A stretch of 64,000 nucleotides of DNA, taken from Paludibacter sp. 47-17 (GTDB lineage: Bacteria; Bacteroidota; Bacteroidia; Bacteroidales; Paludibacteraceae). The DNA is taken from contig MKVT01000009.1 in NCBI GenBank assembly GCA_001898935.1, forward strand, positions 248,001 through 312,000. The letters are read 5' to 3'. Each line of letters begins with the position of its first letter. Within the stretch, counting starts at the first letter, position 1. The translations under genes were made by a program, and so were the position numbers. The notes beneath the pieces were generated by a model. It ran no database searches, was not told where the DNA came from, and saw only the letters and a program-made list of their open reading frames with translations. This document shows positions 17,532 through 29,000 of the stretch, piece by piece.

Positions 17532-17567
17532 AAATTCCCACACTATACGGATATAATGTGGGAATTT
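17532..17567 (-). terminator. pckA: Hairpin terminator of pckA
   Basis: AAATTCCCACA (17532-17542) and TGTGGGAATTT (17557-17567) form a perfect 11-bp stem with a 14-base loop, 14 bases beyond the pckA stop codon. The minus strand continues into a short T-containing run (TTTTGTTTG). Confidence 0.65.
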
Positions 17568-17581
17568 CACGATGGAATATT

Positions 17582-19177
17582 TTACAACTGCGGACCGGCT
17601 ACCTTGAGCGCCTTAGCTTCGCAATTATCGCAGTACTGTTCGAAGTTGGCAATATATTTCGCTGCAAGTTCGCGCGCTTTAGCTTCCCATTCGGCAGTAT
17701 CGGCATAGGTATCGCGCGGATCCAGAATACCTTCCGAAACATTATTCAATGCTTTGGGAGCCTTCAGGTTTAAGACCGGAATCTGAACGGTTTCGGCCTT
17801 TTCGATCGAGCCATCCAGAATAGCATCGATAATAGCGCGGGTATCTTTGATGGAAATACGTTTACCGGTACCATTCCAACCTGTATTCACCAGGTATGCC
17901 TTCGCTCCGTGTTGCTCCATTTTCTCAACCAGCCGCTGAGCATAAACGGTAGGATGCAAGGTAAGAAACGCCTCACCAAAAGCAGGCGAGAACGACATCT
18001 GGGGAGTAGTGATTCCCCGTTCGGTACCTGCTAACTTCGAAGTGTAACCACACAGGAAGTGATACTGAGCGCCCTTATCGTCGAGAATCGATACCGGAGG
18101 CAACACCCCGTAAGCATCGGCCGAAAGATAAATAATCTTCGAAGCATGTCCGGCGCGCGAAGGAAGCACGATTTTATTGATATGGTGAATAGGGTACGAA
18201 ACACGCGTATTTTCGGTTTTCGATGCCGCTTTACAGTAATCAGGAACTCCGTCGGCATTCACCGTCACATTCTCGAGCAAGGCATCGCGACGGATGGCCC
18301 GCCAGATATCCGGCTCATTTTCGTTGCACAAATCAATCACCTTGGCATAACATCCTCCTTCGAAGTTGAATACCCCTTCGTCGTCCCAGCCATGCTCGTC
18401 GTCGCCAATAAGATACCGTTTCGGATCGGCCGACAAGGTTGTTTTTCCCGTTCCCGACAAACCGAAGAACACAGCCACATCGCCGTCCTTACCCACATTG
18501 GCCGAACAGTGCATCGAAGCAATGCCTCTTAAAGGAAGATAATAGTTCATCAGCGAGAAAATACCCTTTTTCATTTCACCACCATACCAGGTACCACCGA
18601 TCACCTGCATCCGGCGGGTAAGATCGAACAAGGTAAACACTTCGGAATTCAACCCCTGTTCCTTCCAGTTCGGATTCGTAATTTTCGAACCATTTAAACA
18701 AACAAAATCGGGCTCACCATAATTAGCCAGCTCGTAATGAGAAGGACGGATAAACATATTCGTCACAAAATGCGCCTGCCAGGCCACCTCCATCACGAAA
18801 CGAACTTTCATGCGGGTATCTTCGTTGGTCCCGCAAAAAGTATCCACTACGTAAAGTTTTTTAGCTCCCGACAACTGTTTTGTAACCAATCCCTTACAAT
18901 GATCAAAAACCTCGGGAGTCGTCGGGCGGTTGATCGTACCGTCCCACCAGATGGTATCGCGGGTGGTATCGTCGAGCACAATAAACTTGTCCTTTGGCGA
19001 ACGCCCGGTAAACACACCTGTATCGACAGCAACTGCGCCGGTATTGGTTAACACTCCTCTTTCGTATCCTTCGTTGGATGGATCCAATTCCGCCCGAAAG
19101 AGTTCTTCATAAGAAGGATTGTGCAGGATTTCGAAGTTACCCGAAATACCATACTTGCTTAAATCCAATTTTGCCAT
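17582..19177 (-). CDS. pckA: Phosphoenolpyruvate carboxykinase (ATP)
   Basis: Interconverts oxaloacetate + ATP and PEP + CO2 + ADP. In fermentative Bacteroidetes it commonly runs toward oxaloacetate and yields ATP on the route to succinate (family knowledge). The 531 residues are full length. The kinase-1 P-loop is [13 protein letters not shown] near residue 245, followed by the metal-binding [11 protein letters not shown], and [12 protein letters not shown] near residue 57 binds substrate. It has its own promoter (-33 and -7 at 19256-19286) and a hairpin terminator, so it is a single-gene unit. Confidence 0.98.
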   Translation of the reverse strand: MAKLDLSKYGISGNFEILHNPSYEELFRAELDPSNEGYERGVLTNTGAVAVDTGVFTGRSPKDKFIVLDDTTRDTIWWDGTINRPTTPEVFDHCKGLVTKQLSGAKKLYVVDTFCGTNEDTRMKVRFVMEVAWQAHFVTNMFIRPSHYELANYGEPDFVCLNGSKITNPNWKEQGLNSEVFTLFDLTRRMQVIGGTWYGGEMKKGIFSLMNYYLPLRGIASMHCSANVGKDGDVAVFFGLSGTGKTTLSADPKRYLIGDDEHGWDDEGVFNFEGGCYAKVIDLCNENEPDIWRAIRRDALLENVTVNADGVPDYCKAASKTENTRVSYPIHHINKIVLPSRAGHASKIIYLSADAYGVLPPVSILDDKGAQYHFLCGYTSKLAGTERGITTPQMSFSPAFGEAFLTLHPTVYAQRLVEKMEQHGAKAYLVNTGWNGTGKRISIKDTRAIIDAILDGSIEKAETVQIPVLNLKAPKALNNVSEGILDPRDTYADTAEWEAKARELAAKYIANFEQYCDNCEAKALKVAGPQL

Positions 19178-19255
19178 TACAAAAAAATTTTTTAATAATA
19201 TATATAGTTAGTTTGCGTCTAGGGAGTTGTTTTTCACAGATTTTAATAAGTGATG

Positions 19256-19286
19256 CAAATGTACGATTTTTTTAGAATAAAGCAAA
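19256..19286 (-). promoter_or_regulatory. pckA: pckA promoter with both -33 and -7 boxes
   Basis: On the minus strand, TTTG (19286-19283) and TACATTTG (19263-19256) are separated by 19 bases, a full match to the Bacteroidetes primary-sigma promoter. It is the best promoter in the window. It leaves a leader of about 70 bases before the ATG at 19177. Confidence 0.75.
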
Positions 19287-19367
19287 ATATATTAGAGAAA
19301 AATTTCCTTAATTGAATAAAAAACTTTTTTATACACTTTTTGATAGCTTTATGACGGGAAAAAATCG

Positions 19368-19375
19368 TATTTTTG
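19368..19375 (+). promoter_or_regulatory. dut: -7 box (TATTTTTG) for dut
   Basis: A perfect TAnnTTTG match 28 bases before the dut ATG. The nearest TTTG upstream (19339-19342) is 25 bases away, which is longer than the usual spacing. Confidence 0.5.
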
Positions 19376-19403
19376 TAGCTGCTCAAAAAAATCGCTTTCA
19401 TGT

Positions 19404-19835
19404 ATGAAAATAAAAGTTGTAAACCGATCGAAACACCCGCTTCCCGCTTATGCCACACTTCATTCGGCCGGGATGGACTTGCGGGCCAACCTCGATAAAC
19501 CTTTAGTTATCAAACCCATGCAACGGGTTCTGATTCCTACGGGGCTCTACATCGAACTGCCCGAAGGCTACGAGGCGCAGATTCGTCCGCGTAGCGGCCT
19601 GGCCCTGAAAAAGGGAATCACGCTGCTTAATTCGCCGGGAACTATCGATGCCGATTACCGGGGCGAAGTGGGAATCATCCTCATCAACCTGTCGGAAGAC
19701 GAATTTGTAGTGGAAGATGGTGAACGCATCTGCCAGATGGTGGTAGCCGGTTATGTGCAGGCGGAGTGGGAAGAAACCGCCGGATTGGGGGATACCGGTC
19801 GCGGTGCCGGAGGCTTTGGCCATACCGGAGTATAA
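19404..19835 (+). CDS. dut: dUTP diphosphatase
   Basis: Hydrolyses dUTP to dUMP, which limits uracil in DNA and supplies thymidylate synthesis. The 143 residues show all five trimeric dUTPase motifs: [38 protein letters not shown] and the C-terminal glycine-rich [11 protein letters not shown]. It is the first gene of a plus-strand cluster with the TPR lipoprotein, DUF4292 protein and EnvC-like protein, a gene order I recall as conserved in Bacteroidetes. Confidence 0.97.
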   Translation: MKIKVVNRSKHPLPAYATLHSAGMDLRANLDKPLVIKPMQRVLIPTGLYIELPEGYEAQIRPRSGLALKKGITLLNSPGTIDADYRGEVGIILINLSEDEFVVEDGERICQMVVAGYVQAEWEETAGLGDTGRGAGGFGHTGV

Positions 19836-19892
19836 GCTTTTGTATTTCCTCACGAAATCGGAGCGTTTGGGCAGGCATTTAACTAGTTGTGT

Positions 19893-21650
19893 ATGAAATT
19901 TCAATTGCTGATCTCTCTATTTTTTTTGATTGTTCTTGCCTCCTGCGGAAGCATGTCAAAAACAGCTCAAGTCGCAGTTCAGCCGTCGGGAAAAACCATC
20001 CTGACCGAAGAACAGCGGCGCAGTTTTCTTTTCAGCTATTACGAAGGGCTGCGGTTGAAGGAAGAAGGCCTGTACCGGCAAGCGCTCGATTCGCTGCGGC
20101 GGAGCTACATGATCGATTCGGTGGATGCTGGCCTGCTGGCCGAGATAGCGCTCATGGAGGCATACACCGATAAAAAAGAAGAACCGGTGCGTACGATGCA
20201 AAAAGCACTGGCGCTCGAGCCCGACAACTGGTGGTTCAACACGCAGATGATAAGGCTTTACCTCAACAACAACAGGAAGGAAGAGGCATTGGCCCTGGCG
20301 GAAGAGCTTCAGCGCAAAAATCCGCTGAAGGAGGAGGTATACAGCCTGCTCATCCCCATGTATCAGCAAAGCGAACGCTACCAGGACGCCCTGAATATGT
20401 ACGATAAGCTGGAAAAAATCATCGGCCTCAACGAACGGGTTTCGTTTGATAAAATGGGTTTGAACCTCATGCTGAACCAACCTAAAAAGGCAACTGCCGA
20501 AATCGACAAGCTGATCCAGAAATTCCCGTTCGAAAACCGGTACAGGGTGTTGAAGGGCGATTTCATGATGCAGCTGCGGCAACCCGCAAAGGCGCTGGAG
20601 CTGTACGAGCAGGTACTGGCCGACGAGCCTCAAAACCCTTATGCCTTGATCTCGATGTCGGAGTATTACAACGCCACGGGCGATGCGGCCCGGTCGCTCG
20701 AATACGTGGTACTGGCACTTAAAAACAACCAGCTTGAAATTGAGACGAAAATCGAAATCCTGGGACAGCATATCGAAAACCTGCTCAAAGCCGAGGGCAA
20801 ACTGGAAGAAACCGAATCGCTGTTCAAGTTGCTGATTGAATATTATCCGCTCGACGAACGGGTACATGAGTATTATGCCGCCTACCTGCAGCACCAGAAA
20901 AGGGAGGACGATGCGCTGGACGTATACGAGTCGATCCTGGCCATCAATCCCGGGAAAGAAACGGTGTGGTTCAGCATGATGCAGATCTACTTCGGAAAAA
21001 AGGAATATGCCAAAGCTATCGAACTGGCCGACAGGGCCATTGCTGCGCTCGACAACGACCTGAGGGCCTACTATTTCAAGGCCATCAGTTACGACCTGGC
21101 CGGCGAACCCGATAAGGCTCTGGAAACCCATAAAGCCGGCCTGGCCTTGTTCAAGGACAATGAACAGCCCCAGCTCCGGAGCGATTTTTATGCGCACCTG
21201 GCCGAACTCTACAACCAACGGAAGGACAAAGAAAATGCTTACCTTGCCTACGAGGAGGCTATTCGCTACAATCCTGAAAACGTGATGGCCATGAATAATT
21301 ATGCCTATAATCTTTCGCTCGACAAATCGGACCTGGCAAAGGCCGAGCGACTCAGCGCAAAAACCATCGAAAAGGAACCCCGCAACAGTACCTACCTGGA
21401 TACCTATGCATGGATTTTTTATCAGCAGGGCAATTATTCGCTGGCAAAATTTTACATGGAAAGAGCGCTGTCGTACCTTACGGCAGAACAAAATCCGGGT
21501 GTCTACTACGAGCACTACGGCGATATTCTCTGGATGACCCGCACCAACGACGAAAAGGCCATCGACAATTGGAAAAAAGCCTGGGAAGCGGGAATTCAGA
21601 CCGACGAACTGAAACAAAAAATTGAAAACAGAGGATGGAACAGAGACTAA
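19893..21650 (+). CDS. Tetratricopeptide-repeat lipoprotein
   Basis: A 585-residue protein. The start at the ATG of MKFQLL (19893) gives a lipoprotein signal with LASC (Cys19). The mature protein is a long array of about twelve TPR-like helical pairs, with recurring patterns such as ALELYEQVLADEPQNPYAL and AIELADRAIAALDND. TPR arrays mediate protein-protein contacts, here presumably at the inner face of the outer membrane. It overlaps the next gene by 16 bases. The link with a second lipoprotein and an EnvC homologue suggests an envelope assembly function (inference). Confidence 0.9.
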   Translation: MKFQLLISLFFLIVLASCGSMSKTAQVAVQPSGKTILTEEQRRSFLFSYYEGLRLKEEGLYRQALDSLRRSYMIDSVDAGLLAEIALMEAYTDKKEEPVRTMQKALALEPDNWWFNTQMIRLYLNNNRKEEALALAEELQRKNPLKEEVYSLLIPMYQQSERYQDALNMYDKLEKIIGLNERVSFDKMGLNLMLNQPKKATAEIDKLIQKFPFENRYRVLKGDFMMQLRQPAKALELYEQVLADEPQNPYALISMSEYYNATGDAARSLEYVVLALKNNQLEIETKIEILGQHIENLLKAEGKLEETESLFKLLIEYYPLDERVHEYYAAYLQHQKREDDALDVYESILAINPGKETVWFSMMQIYFGKKEYAKAIELADRAIAALDNDLRAYYFKAISYDLAGEPDKALETHKAGLALFKDNEQPQLRSDFYAHLAELYNQRKDKENAYLAYEEAIRYNPENVMAMNNYAYNLSLDKSDLAKAERLSAKTIEKEPRNSTYLDTYAWIFYQQGNYSLAKFYMERALSYLTAEQNPGVYYEHYGDILWMTRTNDEKAIDNWKKAWEAGIQTDELKQKIENRGWNRD

Positions 21651-22429
21651 TATATTTCACAATCGTACTGCTGATTGCTGCAGCGGCACTGAGCGGTTGT
21701 AAATCGCCGCGCCAGCTCAGCAACGGCACTGCCGGGGCAGGCAGCACCCGGCAACTCCTCGAGCAGGCCATTGCCGCACAACCCGATTTCCGTAGCCTGG
21801 ACATCAAACGCATGACCATAAGTACCGATAAATTCAACAGCCCGGCCATTTGCCGCATCCTGCGCGATTCGGCGGTGTACATTTCGGCACAGCCTTTTTT
21901 AGGCATCGAAATGGCGGCTGCAAAGTTTACCAAAAGTGGGTTTATCGTTGTCGATAAGATGAAAAAAGTCGCCTACACGGGCGATTATGCTCAACTCTCG
22001 GATCGCCTGGGACTTATCGTGGATTACAGCGTGGTGGAAGGCGTGTTTACCAATCAGCTTTTCGTGCTTGGCCAGCAAAGCAATTCGCTCCGGCAGCTGA
22101 AGGCTCAACAGCAGGAGGGAGTGGCGAGCCTGACCTATGAAAATCAGCGTATTCGCCAGCAGTTCACCCTGAATCCCGACTTCCGCATCGCGAGCAGCGA
22201 GGTAAGCACCCCCGGAGGTCAGCAGCGCTTTACAGCCGGTTATTCCAACTTCACCAGCCAGGATGTACTGGTGTTCCCCTATCAGTATAAACTGCAAGTG
22301 ATATCCGGATCGCGTACCCTTTCGGCATCGATCACAATTACCCGGATGGTAGCCAATGAATTAACCCAGATACCCGAACTCTCCGTACAAGGTTACCGTA
22401 TCGGGTCGCTAGATTCGCTGATTAAATAA
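21635..22429 (+). CDS. DUF4292 lipoprotein
   Basis: A 264-residue protein with a lipoprotein signal (SGC, Cys22), followed by a strand-rich region in which many segments alternate polar and hydrophobic residues (for example RMTISTDKFNSPAICRILRD). The family has the size and strand content of LolA/LolB-like lipid-binding proteins, but I cannot establish that relation from sequence. Its start overlaps the TPR gene by 16 bases and its stop overlaps the EnvC-like ATG by one base (TAATG), so all three are translated in a coupled way. Confidence 0.82.
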   Translation: MEQRLIYFTIVLLIAAAALSGCKSPRQLSNGTAGAGSTRQLLEQAIAAQPDFRSLDIKRMTISTDKFNSPAICRILRDSAVYISAQPFLGIEMAAAKFTKSGFIVVDKMKKVAYTGDYAQLSDRLGLIVDYSVVEGVFTNQLFVLGQQSNSLRQLKAQQQEGVASLTYENQRIRQQFTLNPDFRIASSEVSTPGGQQRFTAGYSNFTSQDVLVFPYQYKLQVISGSRTLSASITITRMVANELTQIPELSVQGYRIGSLDSLIK

Positions 22430-23694
22430 TGATGAAACGAGTACTTTATACCCTACTGCTTATACTCGCTGCAGGCCCTTTGCTCCAGGGGCAAACAGTG
22501 CAGGAACTCGAACGCCGTCGCAAAGAAACGCTTCAGCAACTCGAGACCACCAGCAAGATCTTATCGGAAACCAAGAAAGATCAGCGCAATTCACTGAACA
22601 AACTTAACGTGCTGAACCGGAATATCCAGGAACGTAACAAACTGATAAACAACATCGAAAAAGAGATCGGAGCGCTGGAACGGGAGATGAACACCCTTAG
22701 CTCCGAAACCCGGAAAATGGAAAGGCAGCTTCAGCAGCTAAAAAAGGATTACGCCAACACGGTGCGCGAAACCTATGTCAGCCACAGCATTTATTCAAAA
22801 ATCATGTTCGTACTGTCGGCCGATAATTTCGATCAGTCGTTCCGGCGGATGCGCTACCTGCAGGAGTTTGCCAACTACCGCAAACACCAGGCTGCCGAGA
22901 TCGAACGGACAAAAACCGAGTTGCAGCAAAAAACCGAATTACTGGCAGCACACAAGCTCACCCAGGAGGAAATCCGCCAGAAACAGGCTTCGGAAAAGAA
23001 AAAACTCGAAGTCGACAAGCGGAAGGAAGACCTGGCGTTGGGCGAATTAAAGAAAAAGGAAGGCAGCCTGCGGAAGGAACAACAACGTCAGCAAAAAATT
23101 GCCAACGAGCTGAACCGTAAAATCGAACAGCTGATTGCCGAAGAAATACGTAAGCAGGAAGAAAAGGCGAAAAAGGAGAAACCCGTTGTTACCGAAAAGA
23201 AAGATACCAAAACAACCACCACTCCCGGCCGTTCGTCGGGTTCCGAACATACGCTTACAAAAGAACAACAGCTCATTTCGGGCAATTTTGCGGCCAATGC
23301 CGGAAGGCTTCCCTGGCCCACCGAACGGGGCTTCATCAGCGGGAAATTCGGAGTGCAGCCCCATCCGGTTCTTAAGTATGTAACCATCAACAACAAAGGA
23401 ATCTACATTCAAACTCCGTCGGGAACCCAGGCCAGAGCAGTGTTCGAAGGTGTGGTTACCAACCTGTTTACCGTATCGGCCAGCAATTATGCAATTATCG
23501 TTCAGCACGGGCAGTACCGTACGGTGTATTCCAACCTCACCGATGTACTGGTGCGTGTGGGCCAAAAAGTGAGTGCCAAGCAGAACCTGGGACGGATTTA
23601 TACCGATCCCGACAACGACAATAAAACCGAGATGTATTTTCAGATCTGGAAAGACAGGAATATTCTGAATCCTGAATCCTGGATCGCACGATAA
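22429..23694 (+). CDS. EnvC-like murein hydrolase activator with degenerate LytM domain
   Basis: A 421-residue protein (ATG at 22429; a second ATG at 22432). A signal peptide (LLQGQ) is followed by a long coiled coil (about residues 22-245, Glu/Lys/Gln-rich) and a C-terminal LytM/M23 domain (about 290-421). In active M23 enzymes zinc is held by His/Asp and an HxH motif. Here the corresponding segments read NNKGIYI, YSNL and EMYFQIW, so those ligands are missing. As in E. coli EnvC, it is therefore probably an activator of periplasmic amidases at division and not itself a hydrolase (inference). Confidence 0.88.
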   Translation: MMKRVLYTLLLILAAGPLLQGQTVQELERRRKETLQQLETTSKILSETKKDQRNSLNKLNVLNRNIQERNKLINNIEKEIGALEREMNTLSSETRKMERQLQQLKKDYANTVRETYVSHSIYSKIMFVLSADNFDQSFRRMRYLQEFANYRKHQAAEIERTKTELQQKTELLAAHKLTQEEIRQKQASEKKKLEVDKRKEDLALGELKKKEGSLRKEQQRQQKIANELNRKIEQLIAEEIRKQEEKAKKEKPVVTEKKDTKTTTTPGRSSGSEHTLTKEQQLISGNFAANAGRLPWPTERGFISGKFGVQPHPVLKYVTINNKGIYIQTPSGTQARAVFEGVVTNLFTVSASNYAIIVQHGQYRTVYSNLTDVLVRVGQKVSAKQNLGRIYTDPDNDNKTEMYFQIWKDRNILNPESWIAR

Positions 23695-23716
23695 CCCCTT
23701 ATTTTTTTACGAAGAT

Positions 23717-25582
23717 ATGGCAGAAACAGATGAAGTAAAACCGATGCAGCAGGTAGATTATGGCGATAGTAATATCATCACGCTGGAAGGACTGGAGCAT
23801 GTAAGGCGACGGCCGGGTATGTATATCGGCAAGCTGGGAGATGGTACGCATTCCGACGATGGTATTTACGTGTTGTTGAAAGAAGTGCTCGACAACTGTG
23901 TGGATGAGTTCCGCATGGGTGCCGGCCGGCAGATTATCGTCAACGTGAAAGACGGTCATGTGGACGTACGCGACTATGGGCGCGGAATTCCGCTGGGGAA
24001 AATGATCGATGCTGTTTCGATTATGAATACCGGAGGTAAATACGACTCGAAGGCATTCAAGAAATCGGTGGGTCTCAACGGGGTAGGTACCAAGGCTGTG
24101 AATGCGCTCTCGTCGAAGTTCGTAGTGCAAAGCTACCGCGACGGACAAACCCGTAAGGCCGAATTTGCGCAGGGAAAACTGGTGACCGATTTCGGCACCG
24201 AGCTCTACAGCGGAACCGATACCGGAACCTTTGTGTATTTCGAACCCGACAATACGCTGTTCGAAAACTACAAGTACAAAGAAGAGTATATCGAAACCAT
24301 GTTGCGCAACTACGCTTATCTGAACACAGGCCTGACGCTGGTGTTCAACGGTAAGCGCATTCATTCGCGTAACGGTTTGCTCGATTTGCTCAACGAAAAC
24401 ATTACTTCCGAAGCGCTTTATCCGATTATTCATCTGAAAGAGGAAGACATCGAAATTGCCTTTACCCACACCGACCAGTATGGCGAGGAGTATTATTCCT
24501 TCGTCAACGGTCAGCATACTACCCAGGGTGGTACGCACCAGAGTGCGTTTCGCGAAGCTGTAGCCCGCACCATCAAGGAGTTTTATGCTAAAAACATGGA
24601 ACTCACCGACATCCGCAACGGCATTGTAGCCGCAGTAGCCATCAGTGTGGAAGAGCCCGTGTTCGAATCGCAAACCAAAACCAAGCTCGGTTCGCGGGAT
24701 GTATCGAAAGACGGTGTTTCGGTCAACAAATTCATTTCCGATTTCCTGAAAAAAGAACTCGACAATTTCCTGCACCGCAACACCGACACGGCCAACGCCA
24801 TGCTGCAAAAAATCCAGGAATCGGAAAAAGAGCGTAAGGCCATTGCCGGTGTTACCAAGCTGGCCCGCGAACGCGCCAAAAAAGTGAACCTCCACAACCG
24901 CAAACTCCGCGATTGCCGTATCCACTACAACGATTCGAAAGGCGATACCGACAATACCTGTATTTTTATTACCGAGGGCGATTCGGCCAGCGGCTCCATC
25001 ACCAAAAGCCGCGATGTGACCACACAGGCCGTTTTCAGTTTGCGGGGGAAACCGCTCAACAGCTACGGCCTCACCAAGAAAATCGTCTACGAAAACGAAG
25101 AATTCAACCTGCTGCAGGCGGCGCTGAATATCGAGGACGGGCTGGAAGGGCTTCGTTACAACAAGGTTATCGTGGCCACCGACGCCGACGTGGATGGAAT
25201 GCACATCCGCCTGTTGCTCATTACCTTTTTCCTGCAATTCTTCCCCGATCTTATCAAAAAGGGACATGTGTATATTTTGCAAACTCCGCTGTTCAGGGTG
25301 CGCAATAAAAAAGAAACCATTTATTGCTATTCGGAAGAAGAGCGTATCAACGCCATCGCCAAACTCGGCAGTAATCCGGAAATCACCCGGTTCAAGGGGT
25401 TGGGCGAAATCTCGCCCGACGAGTTTAAACATTTTATCGGCAAGGATATGCGCCTCGACCAGGTGACGCTGAAAAAAGAAGACGGGGTGGCCGAATTGCT
25501 GGCATTCTACATGGGAAAGAACACGTCGGAACGTCAGAATTTTATTATTGATAACCTGGTGGTGGAAGAAGATGTAGCGTAA
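23717..25582 (+). CDS. parE: DNA topoisomerase IV subunit B
   Basis: The ATPase subunit of the decatenating type II topoisomerase. The 621 residues have the length of Bacteroidales ParE and lack extra GyrB-type insertions. The GHKL ATPase region includes [13 protein letters not shown] and the glycine loop [14 protein letters not shown]. The TOPRIM domain contains EGDSASGS and the metal-binding [20 protein letters not shown] lies between them. It begins 22 bases after the EnvC-like gene, and tadA follows after 2 bases. parC is not in the window. Confidence 0.93.
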   Translation: MAETDEVKPMQQVDYGDSNIITLEGLEHVRRRPGMYIGKLGDGTHSDDGIYVLLKEVLDNCVDEFRMGAGRQIIVNVKDGHVDVRDYGRGIPLGKMIDAVSIMNTGGKYDSKAFKKSVGLNGVGTKAVNALSSKFVVQSYRDGQTRKAEFAQGKLVTDFGTELYSGTDTGTFVYFEPDNTLFENYKYKEEYIETMLRNYAYLNTGLTLVFNGKRIHSRNGLLDLLNENITSEALYPIIHLKEEDIEIAFTHTDQYGEEYYSFVNGQHTTQGGTHQSAFREAVARTIKEFYAKNMELTDIRNGIVAAVAISVEEPVFESQTKTKLGSRDVSKDGVSVNKFISDFLKKELDNFLHRNTDTANAMLQKIQESEKERKAIAGVTKLARERAKKVNLHNRKLRDCRIHYNDSKGDTDNTCIFITEGDSASGSITKSRDVTTQAVFSLRGKPLNSYGLTKKIVYENEEFNLLQAALNIEDGLEGLRYNKVIVATDADVDGMHIRLLLITFFLQFFPDLIKKGHVYILQTPLFRVRNKKETIYCYSEEERINAIAKLGSNPEITRFKGLGEISPDEFKHFIGKDMRLDQVTLKKEDGVAELLAFYMGKNTSERQNFIIDNLVVEEDVA

Positions 25583-25584
25583 AC

Positions 25585-26016
25585 ATGAGCGACGAACACT
25601 ATATGAAGCAAGCCCTGGGCGAGGCCCGTAAAGCCCTGGAGCGCGATGAGGTTCCCGTGGGAGCGGTGGTCGTGTGCAACGATCGCATCATTGCCCGCGG
25701 GCACAACCTCACCGAAACGCTCACCGACGTTACGGCTCATGCCGAAATGCAGGCGATTACTGCGGCGGCCGGGTTTCTCGGAGGGAAATACCTCACCGGA
25801 TGCACCCTTTACGTGACGGTGGAGCCTTGTGTGATGTGTGCCGGCGCGCTCGGGTGGTCGCAGATAAGCCGTATTGTAATCGGAGCCCGCGACGAAAAGC
25901 GCGGTTTCCAGCGTTTTGCTCCCGATGCGCTGCATCCCAGAACCGAGGTGGTGTATGGAATATTGGAAGAAGAATGCAGTATGCTGATGAAAGACTTCTT
26001 TCGTAAAAAAAGATAA
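25585..26016 (+). CDS. tadA: tRNA-specific adenosine deaminase
   Basis: Converts A34 to inosine in the anticodon of tRNA-Arg (ACG). The 143 residues have the cytidine-deaminase fold: zinc His and catalytic Glu in THAEMQAI-type context (AHAEMQAI, about residue 52) and the two zinc cysteines in PCVMCAGA (about 82). EVPVGAVVV is the family N-terminal signature. It starts 2 bases after parE and is followed at 9 bases by the helicase-nuclease gene. Confidence 0.96.
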   Translation: MSDEHYMKQALGEARKALERDEVPVGAVVVCNDRIIARGHNLTETLTDVTAHAEMQAITAAAGFLGGKYLTGCTLYVTVEPCVMCAGALGWSQISRIVIGARDEKRGFQRFAPDALHPRTEVVYGILEEECSMLMKDFFRKKR

Positions 26017-26025
26017 AATAGCGCC

Positions 26026-29000
26026 ATGTTAACCGTTTACCGTGCATCGGCCGGCTCGGGAAAAACCTTCCGGCTTACAGGCGAATACATTCGTCTGTTG
26101 TTTAAGGATCATCAGAATAACCGGCATCGCTCTATCCTGGCGGTGACTTTTACCAATAAAGCCACCGAGGAAATGAAATCGCGTATTATTCTGGAGCTCC
26201 ACAAACTGGCTACCGGTAAACCATCGGACTACCTCAGCGAACTGATGCTGGAATATTCGTTGCCGGAAGAGGAGGTGCGTACGCGGGCCGAAAAAATAGT
26301 CAACACGATTCTGCACGACTTCTCGTCGTTTTCTATCAGCACCATCGATAAGTTTTTTCAGCAGGTAATTCGCGCCTTTGCCCGCGAAATAGGGGTGCAC
26401 GGCGGATATGCCCTCGAACTCGATTCGAATCAGGTGCTTGAACAGGCGGTCGATACGCTTTTTTTCGAGCTCTCGTCCGACGAGAATAAACTGTTGCTCG
26501 ACTGGCTAACCCGGTTTGCCGAGGAAAAAATCGAAAAGTCGGAGAACTGGAATATGCGCGCCAACATACTGGAACTGGGGCACGAAATTTTCAAGGAAAA
26601 CTACCAGTACAAAGCCGAAGCAGTGAATCAGAAACTGCACGACCGCAAGTTTCTCAGTCATTTCCGTAATCAGCTCCTGGCCATAGGCGATCGGTTTATC
26701 GACGATTTACAACGCATCGCCGGCGAAGCACTGGGCATGATGGCCGAACGGGGACTTCATCCGGAATCATTTAAAGGAGGATCGCGCTCGGGCATGAAGG
26801 TGCTGGAAAAGATTGCCGATAAACTCGAGCTCACCGCTTCTTTCCGAAAGATGGCCGAATCGGTCGACGAATGTATTACCAAAGCAATGCCGCAGGCGCA
26901 AAAAGAGAGCATCGCCGAATTGTACTACGGCGGTCTTCAGGCCAAAATACAGGAACTGATCCGCCGGTTGGACACGGGGATCATCGAGTACAACACCGCC
27001 CTCATCGTGCGTAAGCACCTCAACACGCTGGGTATTCTTTCCGACCTTACGGTGCAAATCCGGAAACTTACCAACGACCAGAACACGATGCTGATTTCGG
27101 ACTCCAATATGCTGCTGCATAAAATCATCGACAACAGCACCACACCCTTTATTTACGAAAAAACCGGCTTGCGCATCGACCATTACATGATCGACGAGTT
27201 TCAGGACACATCGGTGATGCAGTGGCGCAACTTCCTGCCGCTTATCACCAACAGCCTGGCGGGCTCGCACGACAATCTGGTAGTGGGCGATGTAAAACAA
27301 AGTATTTACCGCTGGCGCAATTCCGACTGGAAACTCCTCGATTCGGGTATCTACGCCGATCTGGCGGGCGAGCGGCTTACCGATAAGAGCTTAGACACCA
27401 ACTACCGCAGCGACCGGCAGATTGTGGAGTTCAACAATGCTTTTTTTACCCGTGCAGCCCGCAACCTGCAGGATAAACTCAACGAATCGATCGATCCGGT
27501 GTCCGAAATTTTACCCGAATTGAAACCCCTGCGCGAAATTATAAGCAATGCCTATCGTGGCACCCGGCAACATACCCGGCCGGGGGCCGGAGAAGGTTAT
27601 GTGCGTTTCCGTTTTATCGATCAGGAAGAAAATGAAGAGGGATGGAGGGATGCAAGCCTGCAACAGCTTCCCGGATTGGTGGAAAGCATACAGCTCCGGG
27701 GTTTTCGCGCCTGCGATATTGCAGTACTGGTGCGTACCAATGGCGAGGAGCAGCAGGTGATCGAAAAATTACTCAATTATAAAACGACGCCCGGGGCTCG
27801 CTCCGATTGTAGTTACGACATTATTGGCAACGAAGGATTATTAATCTCGTCGGCCTCGTCGGTCCGGTTCCTGACTGGGATTTTAACCTTGTTTATTCAC
27901 CCCGACGATCCGGTACAGCAAGCGATTGTAAGCTATGAGTACGGTCGTGGGGCCTTGGGTTTATCGGAAAATGAGGCGCTGGCCGCTACTTTTCAACAGC
28001 AGCAGCCGGCCGGCGTATTGTGCCGTCATTTCTCGGCCGGAGAAAATGCCGAGGTACAAGCCCTGAAACACCTTTCGCTGTTTGAGATGTGCGAACAGCT
28101 GATTGACCGGTACCGGTTGGCCGACTGGCACGGTGAAGCCGTGTTTTTGCAAGCGTTTCAGGATATCATTTTTAGCTACAGTACCGGCAAAACAGCCGAT
28201 TTGAACACTTTCCTGCAGTGGTGGGATAAAAACAGCGACCGGAAAACCATAGCAATGCCCGATAATGAACGGGCGATGCGGGTGATGACGATTCATAAAT
28301 CGAAGGGATTGGATTTCAAGGTGGTGATTATCCCTTTTTGCGACTGGAATCTCGACAACCGCCGGCGGCCGGTAATCTGGTGCGATACGCCGGCAGAGCC
28401 TTTTGCACAGCTCCCGATGTTCCCGGTGGAATACAGCGGTAAGCTGGGCCAATCGCTGTTTGCAGGTCAGTATTACTCCGAAATGATGCATACCTATATC
28501 GACAACCTGAACGTGGCCTATGTGGCTTTTACGAGGGCCCGCAACGAAATGCATTGCATCGGTCCGCAACCTAAAGCCCTGAAAGATGGTTCGATCGGGT
28601 TAAAATCACTATCGTCGTTGCTGTTTACGATTGTAAGCGATACCTCGCAGCCTTTCGAATGCGGTGAGTTCGATGCTTCGACGATGGAGTACGTGGTGGG
28701 AAGCCCTGTCGTGCGGCAGGTACAGCCGATGGAGCAAGTAGCGGGCGGGACGGGGAAAGCGAACGAATATCCGGTAGCGTTGCTCGACAACAGGTTACGA
28801 ATAAAGCACCGCATCAACAACTTTAGCCGCGACGAAGTCGATATTACTGAAAAGCCGTTGGATTATGGTACGCTTATGCACGAGATTCTGAGCGAATTGG
28901 AGCAACCCGGCCGGTATCGGCAGGTGGTTGACCGGCTCATCAGGCAAGGCCGGATTACGGAGCGCGAATCGACGGTTATTATCGACGATCTGGAAGCCTT

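Noticed and set aside
23717-25582. GyrB instead of ParE
   Set aside because: Length (621), the N-terminal text and lack of GyrB-type extra segments fit the topoisomerase IV subunit better. A search against both families would settle it.
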